This document shows positions 25,027-37,580 of a stretch of 64,000 nt of DNA, piece after piece; position 1 is the stretch's first letter, and every line of letters starts with the position of its first letter. Position numbers and translations under genes: made by a program. The DNA comes from Echinococcus granulosus. Its lineage: Eukaryota; Platyhelminthes; Cestoda; Cyclophyllidea; Taeniidae. The stretch spans positions 1-64,000 of the forward strand of contig NW_020170470.1 in the NCBI RefSeq assembly GCF_000524195.1. The letters run 5' to 3'. The notes beneath the pieces were generated by a model. The model was not told the origin of the DNA. It did not search any database and saw only the letters and a list, made by a program, of their open reading frames with translations.

Positions 25027-26593
25027 CTAAAATTGAAGAGAAATTCAAGTATATTCGGGCCCACAGTCACAGTAAACAAATAGTGCGATCAAGAACCACT
25101 CACGGGCTCAAGAAGGACGTGGCAGCCCGTGCAAAGAAACTGTAAAGCAGAAGACGTTAAATAACATCTAGTAAAAACAACATTACAACGACGTCTTACA
25201 CTTAGGCCTTGGTATTTCAGTTTTCTACCAGCTGAAGGAGCTTTTCTTAAATAGCCCTTAATTAGAACTTCGCGACTTTACAATAAGATATTTAAGTGGA
25301 ACAAACCCAATTGGTTTGTATTCTCCCATATCAATCAAAAATTAACTTCAAAGCAGTGGCCATAGGTTGCCTCCAGTACACACGTAAAAAGTAACCAATG
25401 AAAAGACAACATAAAAACTGTAAACCAATCCATAAACAGACCTTGAAAAGCTCTCCTTAACACCATCAAAGTGTCGAAAATAATCATAGATATCACTTAC
25501 GAACACTGGCACCATCTATTTATCCCACAAATCACATTTTAGGTAAAATTCAAGGTTCGAATTCACACATTAAGTAAAAAAGTAGGAGTTAATGGTTTGC
25601 AAAATTGAGTAGATACCGAATCAGGCAGTGAGTGCAAAATTCTTAATTAATTTGAGTTAGTAGAATATTTAGGCTGTTAGTGGAAAGGCGTGTTAAAGCA
25701 GTAAAAGGTTAATAGATGTGTTGATTAGCTGAAGGTTCTTATTAATTGAATTTGAACCAGCTAGTGTAGGGTAGATGGCCCAGACTTGTCGCTACACTAG
25801 TCAAATTTCGTTAACCCAAATAAAATTTTCCAAAATAGGTATAAAAGCAAATTTTTACAATTGGACCCGATTTTATTATAACTTTTGTGCCTTACTAATA
25901 TCACATGTGTCAGACCAGGACCTCGCATTTTTTTTAAAACGACTTGTGCTTCAAAATATTAGCTCTTTTTTGTCTGCCTACCGACCTTAAACCATTGGTT
26001 TGTTTGAATAGTTGTCTGCGTTTTCCGCTTGATTTAGTACAATTGGGGTGTGGCTATTTGCCGCTCTTTCGTTGCTTAGGTGGGTTAGTATTCCCTAGTT
26101 TTGGGAACTGAGTTCGACTATGCGTGTATTTAAATTTGCCGCATGGTACTTTAGGAAAGTCTTTTTTGCACTCATTGCCCACTAAATGTTTACATGTAAT
26201 TTGGTACGTAAAAGCAACTATAGAAAGTGTTCTTCTTGCTGTTATTTGCATGGCCTGAAGGATTCTCCCGACCTTCTTTTCCGGGCAAAGTTAACTAGTA
26301 AACAAGCATGTTTTCTTAGTTAATATATTGTTGCTTCTAGATTAATGCTGGGACTGGATCTTAAGACGTCGTTTTAGTGCAATTGAGTTCGCATTATTCT
26401 TTTACGCAAGCATCGCGCCTGATGTCATGGGGTTGTTGTGCTTGTAATTTGCACTGTTATGCTTACACATCATTGCCTCGTCCTCAACAGGCACTTGTCA
26501 ATCCCCTAGATCTCAAACCTCTTACGTTAGGGAATAGGTGAGATAATTGTCTTAGTAGTATATCACTGTAATCTTTTTACTGCACAGTAGGAA
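25027..26593. other. Divergent promoter region, GAB-like / RBM48
   Basis: Head-to-head spacer of at most about 1.5 kb. It must contain the GAB start exon and both promoters. The + strand changes from A-rich to T-rich at about 25.75 kb, which may mark where transcription direction switches. A minus-strand ORF at 26054-26251 is unrecognised. Confidence 0.4.
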
Positions 26594-29500
26594 ATGTCCG
26601 AGGAGCTGAAATCTTTTCCGCACCACCGAAAGGTTGGACCCTGCACCAGTAGACCTCCTTATAGAGATAGTAAACGGAAGCGGGCTGTGAAGGTCTACTT
26701 TTTTATCCCCTAACGATCTATTCAGGTTTTCACAATTGCTGATGAATCTATGTATCTACTCATTTTCGGTGTGCCATCGATTGATTTGCTAAATCCTCTC
26801 AAAGAAAGAATTCAACAGATTGAATCGATGCACCAGTTTCATAAAGTCACTCATCCAGAATCCGAGGCGTTTACAGAAACGTATATTGCGAAATTTGGTT
26901 CTGTGAATTCAGCAAGGTAATTTTTCCTATTTTTGAGTACTACTGGGCATTACAAGTAATGTTTTTCCCAATCTGCTGTTTTATCAACTTTCGCTTTTAA
27001 AACTATATCAAGAAATGTTAAGAGGCGTCTTGATGATTCGCCATTCTACGGTGGATTTCTTCATATTGTGTATGCGCCCGAGTTTGAGTCCGTAGCAGAG
27101 TGCCGTGTCAAGATGCATTCCTATCGCAGGTTCAACGACACAGTGGCACGTAAAGCGAGTTAGTCTTTTGATAGCCTTTCTTTCCAACCTTATCGATTTT
27201 CGTAGTGTTTCCTGTAGTTGTTTTGCCTATTTGTGAAAGTGTATGCAGGTCACTGCTCGCATTTTGCTTTTGTGAACTGCACCATGTAATATGAACGCTG
27301 TCGCTGTTATGCAGTATGTACTTATTGTTGGTAGGTAGTGACGAGTTTTATAGTTCCTTTGCGTTTTTTTCTATTTCTTGTGTGCCTTTACAATTGAAGT
27401 CTAGTACTATTTTACCCTTCTACTCGGATATTAATACAGCTAGTTAAAACGCGATCCGACTCACCATGACCCTAGAAACCATTTTTAATAACAGTTATTT
27501 CCGTTATGTTCGCCTACTTTCTCTGTGCGGCTACTGATTCTGTAGTGGTTTATATTTTATCAAAAAATGTCAATTAACATATGGGATCGTCTTCATTTTT
27601 GAAAATCCTGTGATTTTGCTGTTCTTGTTCATCTACTTGCTATTTTTGTGAGCTCAATTTGTGTAAATGCATAAATAGATCATGGTATCACTTAGTTAAA
27701 ATAAGTTATCTTACTCATATTTCAACTTCTCAACCTGTCACAAAGGTTAGATGCGAATTGGGCCCAATTTCCTAAAAATTTCTACTGTTATAAATTGGCG
27801 ATTGCAGACATTTAGATGATTGACTCTACTTTTTTCGGACGTTGACCCAAACCACAGCTGTGACGTTCTTTAGTGATATTAGCTGTTTCATTCTAATGAT
27901 TACTCCGTTTCTTCGCTTTTCCTTTGCCTAGCTGCAGCAAGGTCGCTGGAGATGAAAGAGTGTCAGCGAAGTTCATTAAATACTGAAAAAACCGAAGTGG
28001 GTCTCGAAGTGAACAATGAATTGCAAACATCCTCCTGCATCTCACTGCAAACGAAACAAGTTTCTGCTCCTCCATTGACAACCAGTTGGGGGGATCCGGT
28101 TTCATTTAGCAATCCCTACTCAAAGACTCTGCCTATGGTCTTGGCGTCACAAAATCAACAGCAAAGGGGTGACGCACTTGACGACGCACGTAATTACTGG
28201 GCCTCGAGAGGGTTCGATTTTCCAGATAGCTCTAAACATCATCCTATCCACTCTGCCCAACCAAAATCCATCCCATTCTCCACAAAACAGTAAGTTCATG
28301 TCAAAGTTGTGTTTCACTTTTTTTCGTACTTGGTATTATATTGTTAACCTTAATGACGAAGATCCACTATTCGGCTTCGATTTGTGGTGGCAGTTTTATG
28401 CCTATTCTTATGGCGACCATGCGCCTGCCGGATTCATGCATATAGTCCTTATGAGTTGCTTGCATGTTTTACAGGCTTTCTGTCTATTTCTGGTCATCGT
28501 GTCAGACCTTCTTGTTTATTTTTTATTTATATACCAAGATCGTGTTTATTAAGCCCCTGTTTCCCTTATTGCGTATTGAGTTCAAATAAGTTGGAGGATG
28601 CTCTTGTTTGTGCTCACCTTTGGTGGATCTTTTTGAGGATTGTTAAACCACTTGTATTCTGCCAATTCATTTGCCCTCTCGTATCAAATGAGTATCTTTA
28701 GTCTATTTGCTTCGCATTTTGCGGAACCGTCTGTCTTAGGTAAATTTAAATATCACTTATTTTTTCACTATATTTGAAGATTTTTTGGAAACTTGCTTGT
28801 GTGAATCTAGAAAAACGGCGATAACTAATCGTTGATGTTTAACCGTACTTAACTTCCTAGACAAGCACTGCATCTTGTTTGTGCTTTCCGAAGAATCTTA
28901 AAGTCCGAAATTCAGATTTCTTTCATAGGGTCCACCATTTAGGTTTTAAAATACCATTAGGCTATTGGTGGATTCATGAGTTGTTATCAAGGTATTTGGG
29001 TTCATGTTAAAGTCTCACACCCCTTTCTGGCTTGCTGGACAAACACAAAATATGGTTTCATGTTTTCCCCGTAACTGCTCAGAATTCCTACGGAAGAAAT
29101 TGTTGCGTGTTCTGTATAATTACTTTTTTACCTTGTGTTAAATGAGGGTATATTGGTGACTCACTTTTTGTGATCTTTTCTGCTCCAGTTGCCTGAGTGA
29201 ATGAAATCGAGATATTTTGCTGCTAAATTTTAAGAAACATCCTTGTTCCATCGTCGTTTGTTCCAGGATCAAGTAGTTTTAACCACTGTTTGGAGATACG
29301 GCGTTTTATTCGTGTTAGGCTGTCTTTATTGTGCTAAAATTATTTTTTGAGACTCAGATGTATGCATTACCATCTTCTTTCACTCATGTGTCACTGTATT
29401 TTGTCTGTTTCGCCGTACAGATACTTTCCTTCGCACGAACGTAGCTGAAAAAAAAGTTGGTTTTTGGCTGCCTTGAGTTAAGGAAATCCATAATTCCTGA

Positions 29501-32500
29501 ATCCTTCTGCGAATTGGTGTACATTCTTCACAGTCACTCCTTGCTTAAGATCTGAAATATGCGCTATGCGCTGCATTGCCTTTGCTACCTACAGATCGCC
29601 TGCGAAGAAGCTGACCATTAATGGCTGCCATGACTCCCATCTTTGTGCTTGTGGAAAACATTTATCTACATCGCTGGGAGGCATAAGGGTTTGCGAGTGA
29701 GCTATCATTGAAAGTGAAAAATTCAGCCCATACGCTATGTGCCCCTTTTTACGATCCTACAATTTTGAACATTACTAGCATTACAATGATCAGTAATACG
29801 TAATTTATTGCTACTGCTTAATGTCCAGCATTTTTTTCGTGCTCCGGTGAGTTTTGGGGCGTGTTACCGTGGTAGTGGACGTTTACATTCCCCTTATTCG
29901 GTTTGTCCATATGTGGTCAAGGATTTTCAAACGAAACCGCCACCCACGCGACTTGGTCTTTGAGGTTACACAGCGAAAATATTGCGCTTTTATAATGTCT
30001 CCATTCTTCTTTCCCAAGTTCTACTTCAGTGGAGCGCTCCATCATCGCAGATTCAGCTTATTTGGTTTCCCTCAATGTTCGTTCCACGGTTGCCTCTCAC
30101 GTGTTATTCTTGACATCAATTACTTTTGCATATAAATGCATATTTTACCCTCATATTGCAAACGAATTTATGTAGCTGGGATATTTAAAGTTAGTGCAGG
30201 TGACACCGCCTACCGATGGCCTCATACCGACAGTCCGGAAGCGAAAATCAAGTTTCCCTCCTATTTGAACGCTTTTTTAACTGACACGGTGTTATCACTC
30301 TATTATTCCAATTTGCCTTGTTCTCGTGATAAAAGTGTGCTGTGTGCCTGACCGCTTCAAATAGAGCACTTTTATTTTCCATTCATGAGTTATTTACCAA
30401 GTTATCAATATTAATTCTTGGGCTCAGTAATATTGAGTACCCAGTAGAAATAGTATAAATTAGTTGATTTGTTTTTTCACTTAATCTAGCCTCTGGAAAA
30501 GCGCTTCGCTTTCAAAGTGGCACACAATTGTTTTGGAACACACACTTGAATTTTCTATGGTAGAAAATAAAGTAATTCATGCAGGGTGTTTCCAGTCCGA
30601 TAAATTTTGTTAGACATTTTAGCCTTTTTCAATATTTTACTCTGCTATCTTCCGCTCTCATCAAACAGTCGTGACTCCATCTTTAATTTGATGTCTGTGA
30701 AAAACCTTCAGCATATTCTTTGAACCCCTACACACCTATTTCGTACGATGCCAAGTGATGAGTGTTCTTGTCACTTAAATATCATTTTCTCATATTTGCT
30801 CCCAATCAGTAGTTATACCTTTTTACCACAGTCCTCGGTGTGTCTTGATTTTCAGACTGACGTAAAGTTACTCATGCTCCTAGTTTTAGTGTATGAAGTT
30901 TTGTTTAGCATCAGTTTGATCCGTCTTGGTAGTTGATGTAGATTTTTGAAATACGTGATTACCGACTAGCTCGGACATGACACCCATCTCATACTCATTT
31001 GGAAAAAGATGGATGTCATTTAAAACAATAATATACGCGTTGTGAACTAGTACCACCGTTAATAGATCTAATGCGTTATCGTTGCTGCTCCTGGTTTTCA
31101 TCTGTACTTATAAATCGGTGTTGTGGTCGTGCTGAACGCTGCAAAAGGAATATACATACTTTTGATAAAATTTTATGGCCTCTTGGGGGTTAATCTGGAT
31201 GAATTCAGCCTTCTGGGCCTTTGCACAGTTATTGAATGCTTAAATGGGTAACTAGAATTCTGCTTAGTTTTTTTATCGGGGTGAATGTTAATTAGTAGGC
31301 TTTATTTACTCCGAATCGGGAAAAAGATTTCATGAACTCTGATTTTTAGCAAACCTTCAATTTCATCTAATTTCCTTCTCTTTAGAAGCACTATGCTACC
31401 TTTTCGTAATATGTTTAGCTCCTGGCTTGAAATAAACAAGGAATCAAATTGTTTGGAACAAAATTATCAACTTAATTTCGGACATTGCCTTATGTAGAAG
31501 CATCCATCACTACGTCATAGCTCTTAATTGGTATTGTTTTTGTTTTTCGTGTTTTGATATATTCCTGAGCCCTCACATTTAAATGTATTTTCTTCAAGCA
31601 CGTTTTTGCATGAAGAGTTCTTCTACATTTTCTTTTTAAACTCGTATTTTACTCCACAAGCCTATCTGACCATGTAGACTGAATAAATGAAATCGCCTCG
31701 GAAATGCCCGGTGATCCACCTGCAAATTTTCCTCGATCATTTATTTCAGTCTTCTCGTGTCTACCTATTCTTGGAAAGCCGCATCATCGTTAGGCTTCCT
31801 TTTGTATAATAATTACCTTTTCAAGGCTCCCCAGTGCCAAATCCTCTATTCTAAATACGACCGTCAGGTAACCCCATGCATTAAGCAGTTTGTGAATGTA
31901 GTTTGGACATTACTTGACTTTGAACTTGTCCATTCACTTACATAAAATCATCAGCTCATTTCTAACATAGTATCACTGTTTTTGCAATGCAGAATCATAA
32001 TTTTTCATGAACTGTATTTGATTAAACATGTCGTCTTCCTTTGCGTTTTTGTACACGCTTTTTTCATGTACTTGGATGATCCCCATAGCCTTTGTTAGAT
32101 AATTGAATCTGTCATATCATATCTTTGGAATAATTTGCATGGGTGATCTAAAACTCAGCTTTTCTGTGGGATTACGATAAAATATTGCATCGTAAGCTTT
32201 TAAAACTACCTAATATATTTTCATACCTCATGTAACTGTGAGGTTTTCAAATATCAAGTCACATATCCTCATTTTTGCGCTTTTCATGTACTTACCTGGG
32301 ATTGTCTGTATCGGGACGCTGTTTTTTATTAAAATCAGTTTTCATTTCGCCTATTTGTTTACAGCTTCCACTCATTTTCCATGTAATCCCCTTTGTTGTA
32401 AACATTTACTTTGGAATTTCTTACAGCCGTGCGTTTTTGCGTGCTATAACCGTCAGAAGGAACCTCCTTTGGGTTTCGATAAATCCTGTTTTATTGGTAA

Positions 32501-35500
32501 ATTAAATTAGTTGGGGTTTTTATCCTCCTGGTTCTTTCAATGTATTGTCATTAAACTGACTTCATCAATAACGGATAGTAGCCCTTTTTATTTGCTTTTT
32601 GATTTATAACCTCAAGTGACATTTCTTGGGTAGTTTTGTTGCAATTAAAGGCTTATAAACGCTGGAATCTTCTTAAGCAGGTTAAAACGCTGGGACCACG
32701 CACGCTAGGGAATCAGTGGTGTACTGACCCCTTTTAGAAACGCTGAAAGCACCTATTTGTCAAAATTACCTTTTTGAAACAGCCCATAACTCCTAACTGT
32801 GTCTACAAGCTCTACTTGCCTCCAAAATTGTTACTGATGCTAATCCAGTTAATCATGCTTAAAACTATGGCTCTACCAAATTTAAGCTTTTCTTTTTTAT
32901 CCAAGAGCACGCTCTGCGCACCACGTGCTTTTTGATCATATACTCAGCTTGGGTCAATTGACTTATTAGGAAATTGCCCATAATCTACAAATGTGTATTT
33001 GCTGCTAATATACGATGCACGAAATACTTTACCATGGATTAGCTTTTGACTTTTTATGAGTGGGTAGTTCCAGCGTTTTGCATTTCATTTAAGACAATTA
33101 TATTGATAAGCATACTGGTTCCTGTGTCCTTTAGATCTTAAAATTTGTTTTTATACGTGCAAAACACTGCACCTAAATCACTTTTTGCGTAATTATCTTC
33201 ACACAGAACTCTGTTTTGCGAGGCATTGATTCAGCATGTCCATTTTATCACTTTTCGTCGATGACTCATCTTCTATCATATGCACCACTTTTCTGCCGTC
33301 GTTATCCCTCCGCAGAATTGTCCTCTAAGCAGTCTCGTGTTTATCGAGGTTCATTCACCGAAAACTACTCCTGCTACTCAAATGTGAGGTTGCAAACTTA
33401 TTAAGTCTTTGTTTTTTGTTTATTAATGCAATAACGTCATCAACTTCTACCTAAATTCCATGCTTCTTAAACGACAAATAAATGAGTAAATCGATCTGTT
33501 TATCACCAAGCACATCCCGTTCATTATTTGTTTCTAATTTCCCGCTCTTTGTGCCATTAATTAAAAATTTTTTAACATTATTTCCTCACAGTATCCATTT
33601 GTTCCACTAGGCATTATTTCCTTTTGCACACTCTAATTCTGCTTATACTTCACACGGAAATGCATATCTCCATTGTCGTGACATTTACTGTGAGAATTTT
33701 TTTTACATAATAAGAAACGTTTTTAGGTGCACATCAATGTTCCACTCTCAAACGGACCGTGACTTTTACTCCCAAGTCTTACTGTTTTACTTTTAGACTG
33801 TCGTTTACCACACCATTGTTCCAATATTTGACGCGGTGCTCCCTAGGATTGCTTTAAATTTACCATAATTATCTTGTTCCCTTTTTTACCCCTTTCTTCG
33901 ATTCGTAAGTCTACTGGAGGTCAATGCCGTAGTAGGCTTGCAGACACACCATTGGGGTTTGTCGATGTACCTGGAACGAAGTGTCACTTTTCCAGATGCT
34001 ACGTGATTGGCTTATTAGCACAATAATTGCATTTTAAATTAATCGCATTCTTCATACCAATTACATTACTCACTTCAAAATTTTTTATGAAATTTTTATT
34101 CTAAATTATTTTCAGTCCATAAATGCAGACCATTTTGCAATAGTCTTTTACAGCCACTCCTATGCAGATGTGGTCTAACGTATTTCCGATTAGTCTTTTT
34201 CCAATAATCCTGACTTCATGTAATCATTTGTCTTTCTTTGTGGCTCACATTACACAATTAAATGACGTTTTTTAAGCTTCCTTAGTATATAGACCCAACT
34301 GTTACACATAAACGCCGAATCCCGGATTTTAGCAGCTTCGCAAAATGCGGAATGCCCTTGTCACGCACAATTTCTTCAAATCGGTATATCTAGGGGAAAC
34401 ACCCACTTTTAGAATTTTACTATTGATTTCAAAGAATATGAGGCATGTTTATTCCCTTGTTCTCTTACCTCTGCAAAGAATGGGGTAGACTATCATGTCA
34501 GTAGTCTCCGTCTCCCCCCCTCTCCTTTCTATTATGTATCGACCCAACTTAACAATAATCTGTGGCTCTTGAAATATGATATTTCAACTTCATCTCAGTC
34601 GGTTTTCGTCCAATACATTGTTAAACTATTTCAACGGAAAAATCCGATAACAGCGGTATACTTTGAAGCAAACATGATTGGTACCTCTGTGCTCCACTAA
34701 TCAGTTGCTTTTACATTCAATCTTGCAAGCAGTTTTTGCATACACAAAGCGGTTAGCGTGGTTAGCTTGTTCATGTTATCAAGGGTGGTGACGCGCATAT
34801 CCTGAGTTTTGACAACCACGTACTTTTTTAAACTGAAACCCATTGCGTTTCGGACTGTTGTCGCAATCGTGCCTATCTATTGGTTGGTTTTCCGCTACTG
34901 ACGTGAGGGTGTCCCCCCCCCATGTGTTACGAAAATTGTTTGAATTAATTTAGCACGCTGTGGTCTAGTAGTCAGCGTTCACATTTTCTTTCATCCGGGA
35001 GTATCTACATTTGGGTGGTAAATAGTTAAACAACCGATGGCCGATTTATCTGTCTTCCATGACAATTTTACAACGCGTTTTTATCGTATCCTCATTCGCT
35101 GATCTTATCTAGCACTATATAGCGCAGATTTTGTACTGAATAACCAGTTCATGTTGTACATTCCTATTCTGAGATTACACATCGAGATTCAGGACTGAGC
35201 GGTCGAAAACTTCGTTTTCATAATGACAAGAACAGCCTTTAGTGGCAACCTTGTAATTCATTATCCTATACAGGAATACAGTAAGAGTTAAATTTATTAT
35301 GTACATATATTTTAATATATCTTTCGGCTTACAAATTTCAGGCAACTTCTAGTTCTTGGTGTCCGTCACTTAGTTTGATTCGCTTATATGCAGCTGGAAA
35401 TGAAATCGTCACCTGTCTCAAATACTGCCTCTTTCCTCCGTTAGGATGGGCAATATTTGGCTTCTCATTAAATTTCCCCAAAACTGACCAGATGCTCTTA

Positions 35501-36055
35501 TCTCTATGGTGTCAAGCAAGTGGGGTATTATCCTCAAATTTTCAGGACACTCATTTTAATTGGCATATATATGAAAATCCCCTTTCAAGCACTTTTCACC
35601 AACCATATTCTTTTCGTTGTACTCTTTATTCTTTGATTTAATAAAATTGCTACCAATGCATTATTGGATGCTTTGACCTCACCAAACTGCTTCGTCTTTT
35701 GTGAGATTCTAGGGATGTATCGGTTTCGTGGACACTACTTCGAGTATTTTTTTACTTAAAACGAGGAGATTATATAACAAAATCTTTCACGAAATCGTGT
35801 ATCTGCTACTTCCATAGATCGGCAAATCGACTAGTTGGAATTCCGTTAACCACCCAACAGACGTCTCTTCGTCAACCCATATCAGTATTTGAACCTCAGG
35901 GACACTCTGCCTTAAAGTGCTCTTACCTACCACCATCGGAACCTTCAACCACCGTACCAGTGTCCAGGGCTTTGACCAAATTCATTCCTCGTTCCGTAAT
36001 TCAAGCCAGTCGATCACCCCTTAGTATTCGTCCACCTCTGAAAAGGAGGAAGTAG
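26594..36055 (+). CDS. RBM48: RNA-binding protein 48 (minor-spliceosome factor)
   Basis: In animals and maize RBM48, with ARMC7, supports splicing of U12-type introns. Exons: 26594-26692, 26726-26916, 27013-27149, 27932-28289 and 35818-36055 (1023 nt, 340 aa); all phases agree. Family landmarks are PYRDSKRKRAVKV, the RRM with MYLLIFGVPSIDLL and FTETYIAKFGSVNSAR, RRLDDSPFYGGFLHIVYAPEFESV, and the basic C-terminal end PPLKRRK. The N-terminal block, RRM and PEFE motif match human RBM48 in order. The region after the RRM is poorly conserved. The ATG at 26594 is the only one before the conserved block. Introns are 33 bp, 96 bp, 782 bp and 7528 bp. The final splice (CA|GTAAGT to CATAG) preserves phase, though a further small exon inside the long intron cannot be excluded. 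Confidence 0.9.
28290..35817 (+). other. Long last intron of RBM48; no gene seen inside
   Basis: 7.5 kb between the donor after 28289 and the acceptor before 35818. The + strand is strongly T-rich throughout. Several 60-130 codon open frames occur (for example 28169-28552, 28384-28701 and 32238-32510). They are rich in Phe, Leu, Cys and Tyr, as expected from translating poly-pyrimidine DNA, and show no domain. No transposon or RNA gene is recognised. Confidence 0.5.
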
Positions 36056-36109
36056 TATTTATGCATTTCTGCAATTTTGTATTTCGATTCCCACTTGTGT
36101 ACGAAGCAT

Positions 36110-36115
36110 AATAAA
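36110..36115 (+). promoter_or_regulatory. Candidate poly(A) signal of RBM48
   Basis: AATAAA 55 bases after the RBM48 stop codon (TAG at 36053-36055), the best placed hexamer for this gene. It supports 35818-36055 being the true last exon. Confidence 0.55.
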
Positions 36116-37580
36116 TGATACCTATTTTATAAATTATTGCTTCGAATATGGAGCACTTCATCTGTAAATAGCACTCATGTGAAATCCACGTCTTCGACAC
36201 TAGCCTTGATAATGAGCCGTGCGAAATATATCAGCCGTTGTTTATTAACAAATTTCGCGTATACGCTTCACCTATCCCTGGAATTGGCGTTACCTCTGAT
36301 GCTCATTTTAATTGTTTTTTTATGGCGACGTCTTACCAAATAACGTGCTTGAAGGGAAGAGTTATTAAGTCCAAAGTGGGATTGGAAAAGTCTCGTGAAG
36401 GTAGGCTCTGCATCGGGTACGTGTGGCGTGCGCCTATGGGCATTCGGTTGTCACCTGCACCGCACTCGCGCACATACTCCGCCACAACTTTCCAATTGTC
36501 ATCGAATTCTCGCATTGCCTGTGCACATTTGGTAGGAACACTTTTTCATTTTATACATTGGCCGGCCATAGCCTTTAACATTTACATGGAATATCTCCTC
36601 TCACAATCAGCCGCAGGAACCGTCGCAACTTTTCTTGGTAATTTGGAGTGCTAATTGTACCGCGGTGATGGGTGTGTATTACAGTGTTAGTATCGCAGCA
36701 AGTTGGGTCTGCACCCCGCCTTACTTTCCGTCAAGTCATTCCTATAAAGGCGAGACGATGGGTACTGTGATCCTCTGCGCTCTTTGTTTATTGATTGATA
36801 ACAGTAATCATGCAAATCTCAAAAACGTTAACCCAAACCTCGGCTTTTTTACTAGGTGGCCCTACTTCAAAAGCTTTTGATTTGCCAATTATTCATAAAC
36901 CTATTTGGAAATATTTCAAGAATTGGATCGAGAAAGCGCCCCCTCTTTTCGACGGACTGCCAAAATTGTTAATTAGGTTGTTCTTCGTCGTTGCTATGTT
37001 TATTGGTTAAATGGCTTAGACGCATTAGGTCTTGATTCGATTTTGAAATTTATGTTTTCGGGTCTCCACCTTTACTATTGAATACTGAAAATATCCACCC
37101 TACAATGTCAGAGAAAACGGGCCTTGAAAACTTTAAGAGTGGGCCACGCACAATGACGTTACTGTGTTTCTTTGATTTTGATCTCATTGTATAAACTTTT
37201 TTATAATAATTTTACTCGCAATTATTCTAGAACCCATTTGCTGTATCGCTTTTGTGTGTCAACAATTATTTCACCTTGTTTAGCAAATCAGACGATACTG
37301 CCTCTGACCCTACTTCTTGTTCCAGTAATGCTACATTGTAATCTTTAACTACGTTAAATTCTCTTAAAACCAAAATCTCTTCCTTCCTCATCAAGATACA
37401 TCTTCTAAGGCGTTCAGTTAATTATAGCAGTCACAGATGTGCCTTGGTCTGAACTTCTCGATAATGATAACGGCAACCAAAGGTAAACATGCCAAGACGT
37501 AAATATAATGCGGTTAACCGACTAAATACCCTTTAAATCTAAGCTGGTTCGCATAATTTTAACGTAATCAACTTTGTGCC
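36116..37580. other. No supported gene; one antisense exon-like segment
   Basis: At 36350-36520 the minus strand has an exon-like frame (AMREFDDNWKVVAEYV, then GDNRMPIGARHTYP) after a CACAG acceptor. The + strand is open over the same bases (138 codons, 36238-36654). Neither is recognised. The local base composition is less AT-rich than the flanks. Confidence 0.2.

Noticed and set aside
28169..28701. Overlapping 127- and 105-codon + ORFs with membrane-like sequence
   Set aside because: They overlap the end of RBM48 exon 4 and its T-rich intron; hydrophobicity comes from base composition.
34951..35020. tRNA-like A-box sequence (TGGTCTAGTAGTCAGC)
   Set aside because: It resembles the 5' half of tRNA-Glu/Asp, but no matching B box (GGTTCRANTCC) or acceptor-stem pairing follows. 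At most a tRNA-derived relic.
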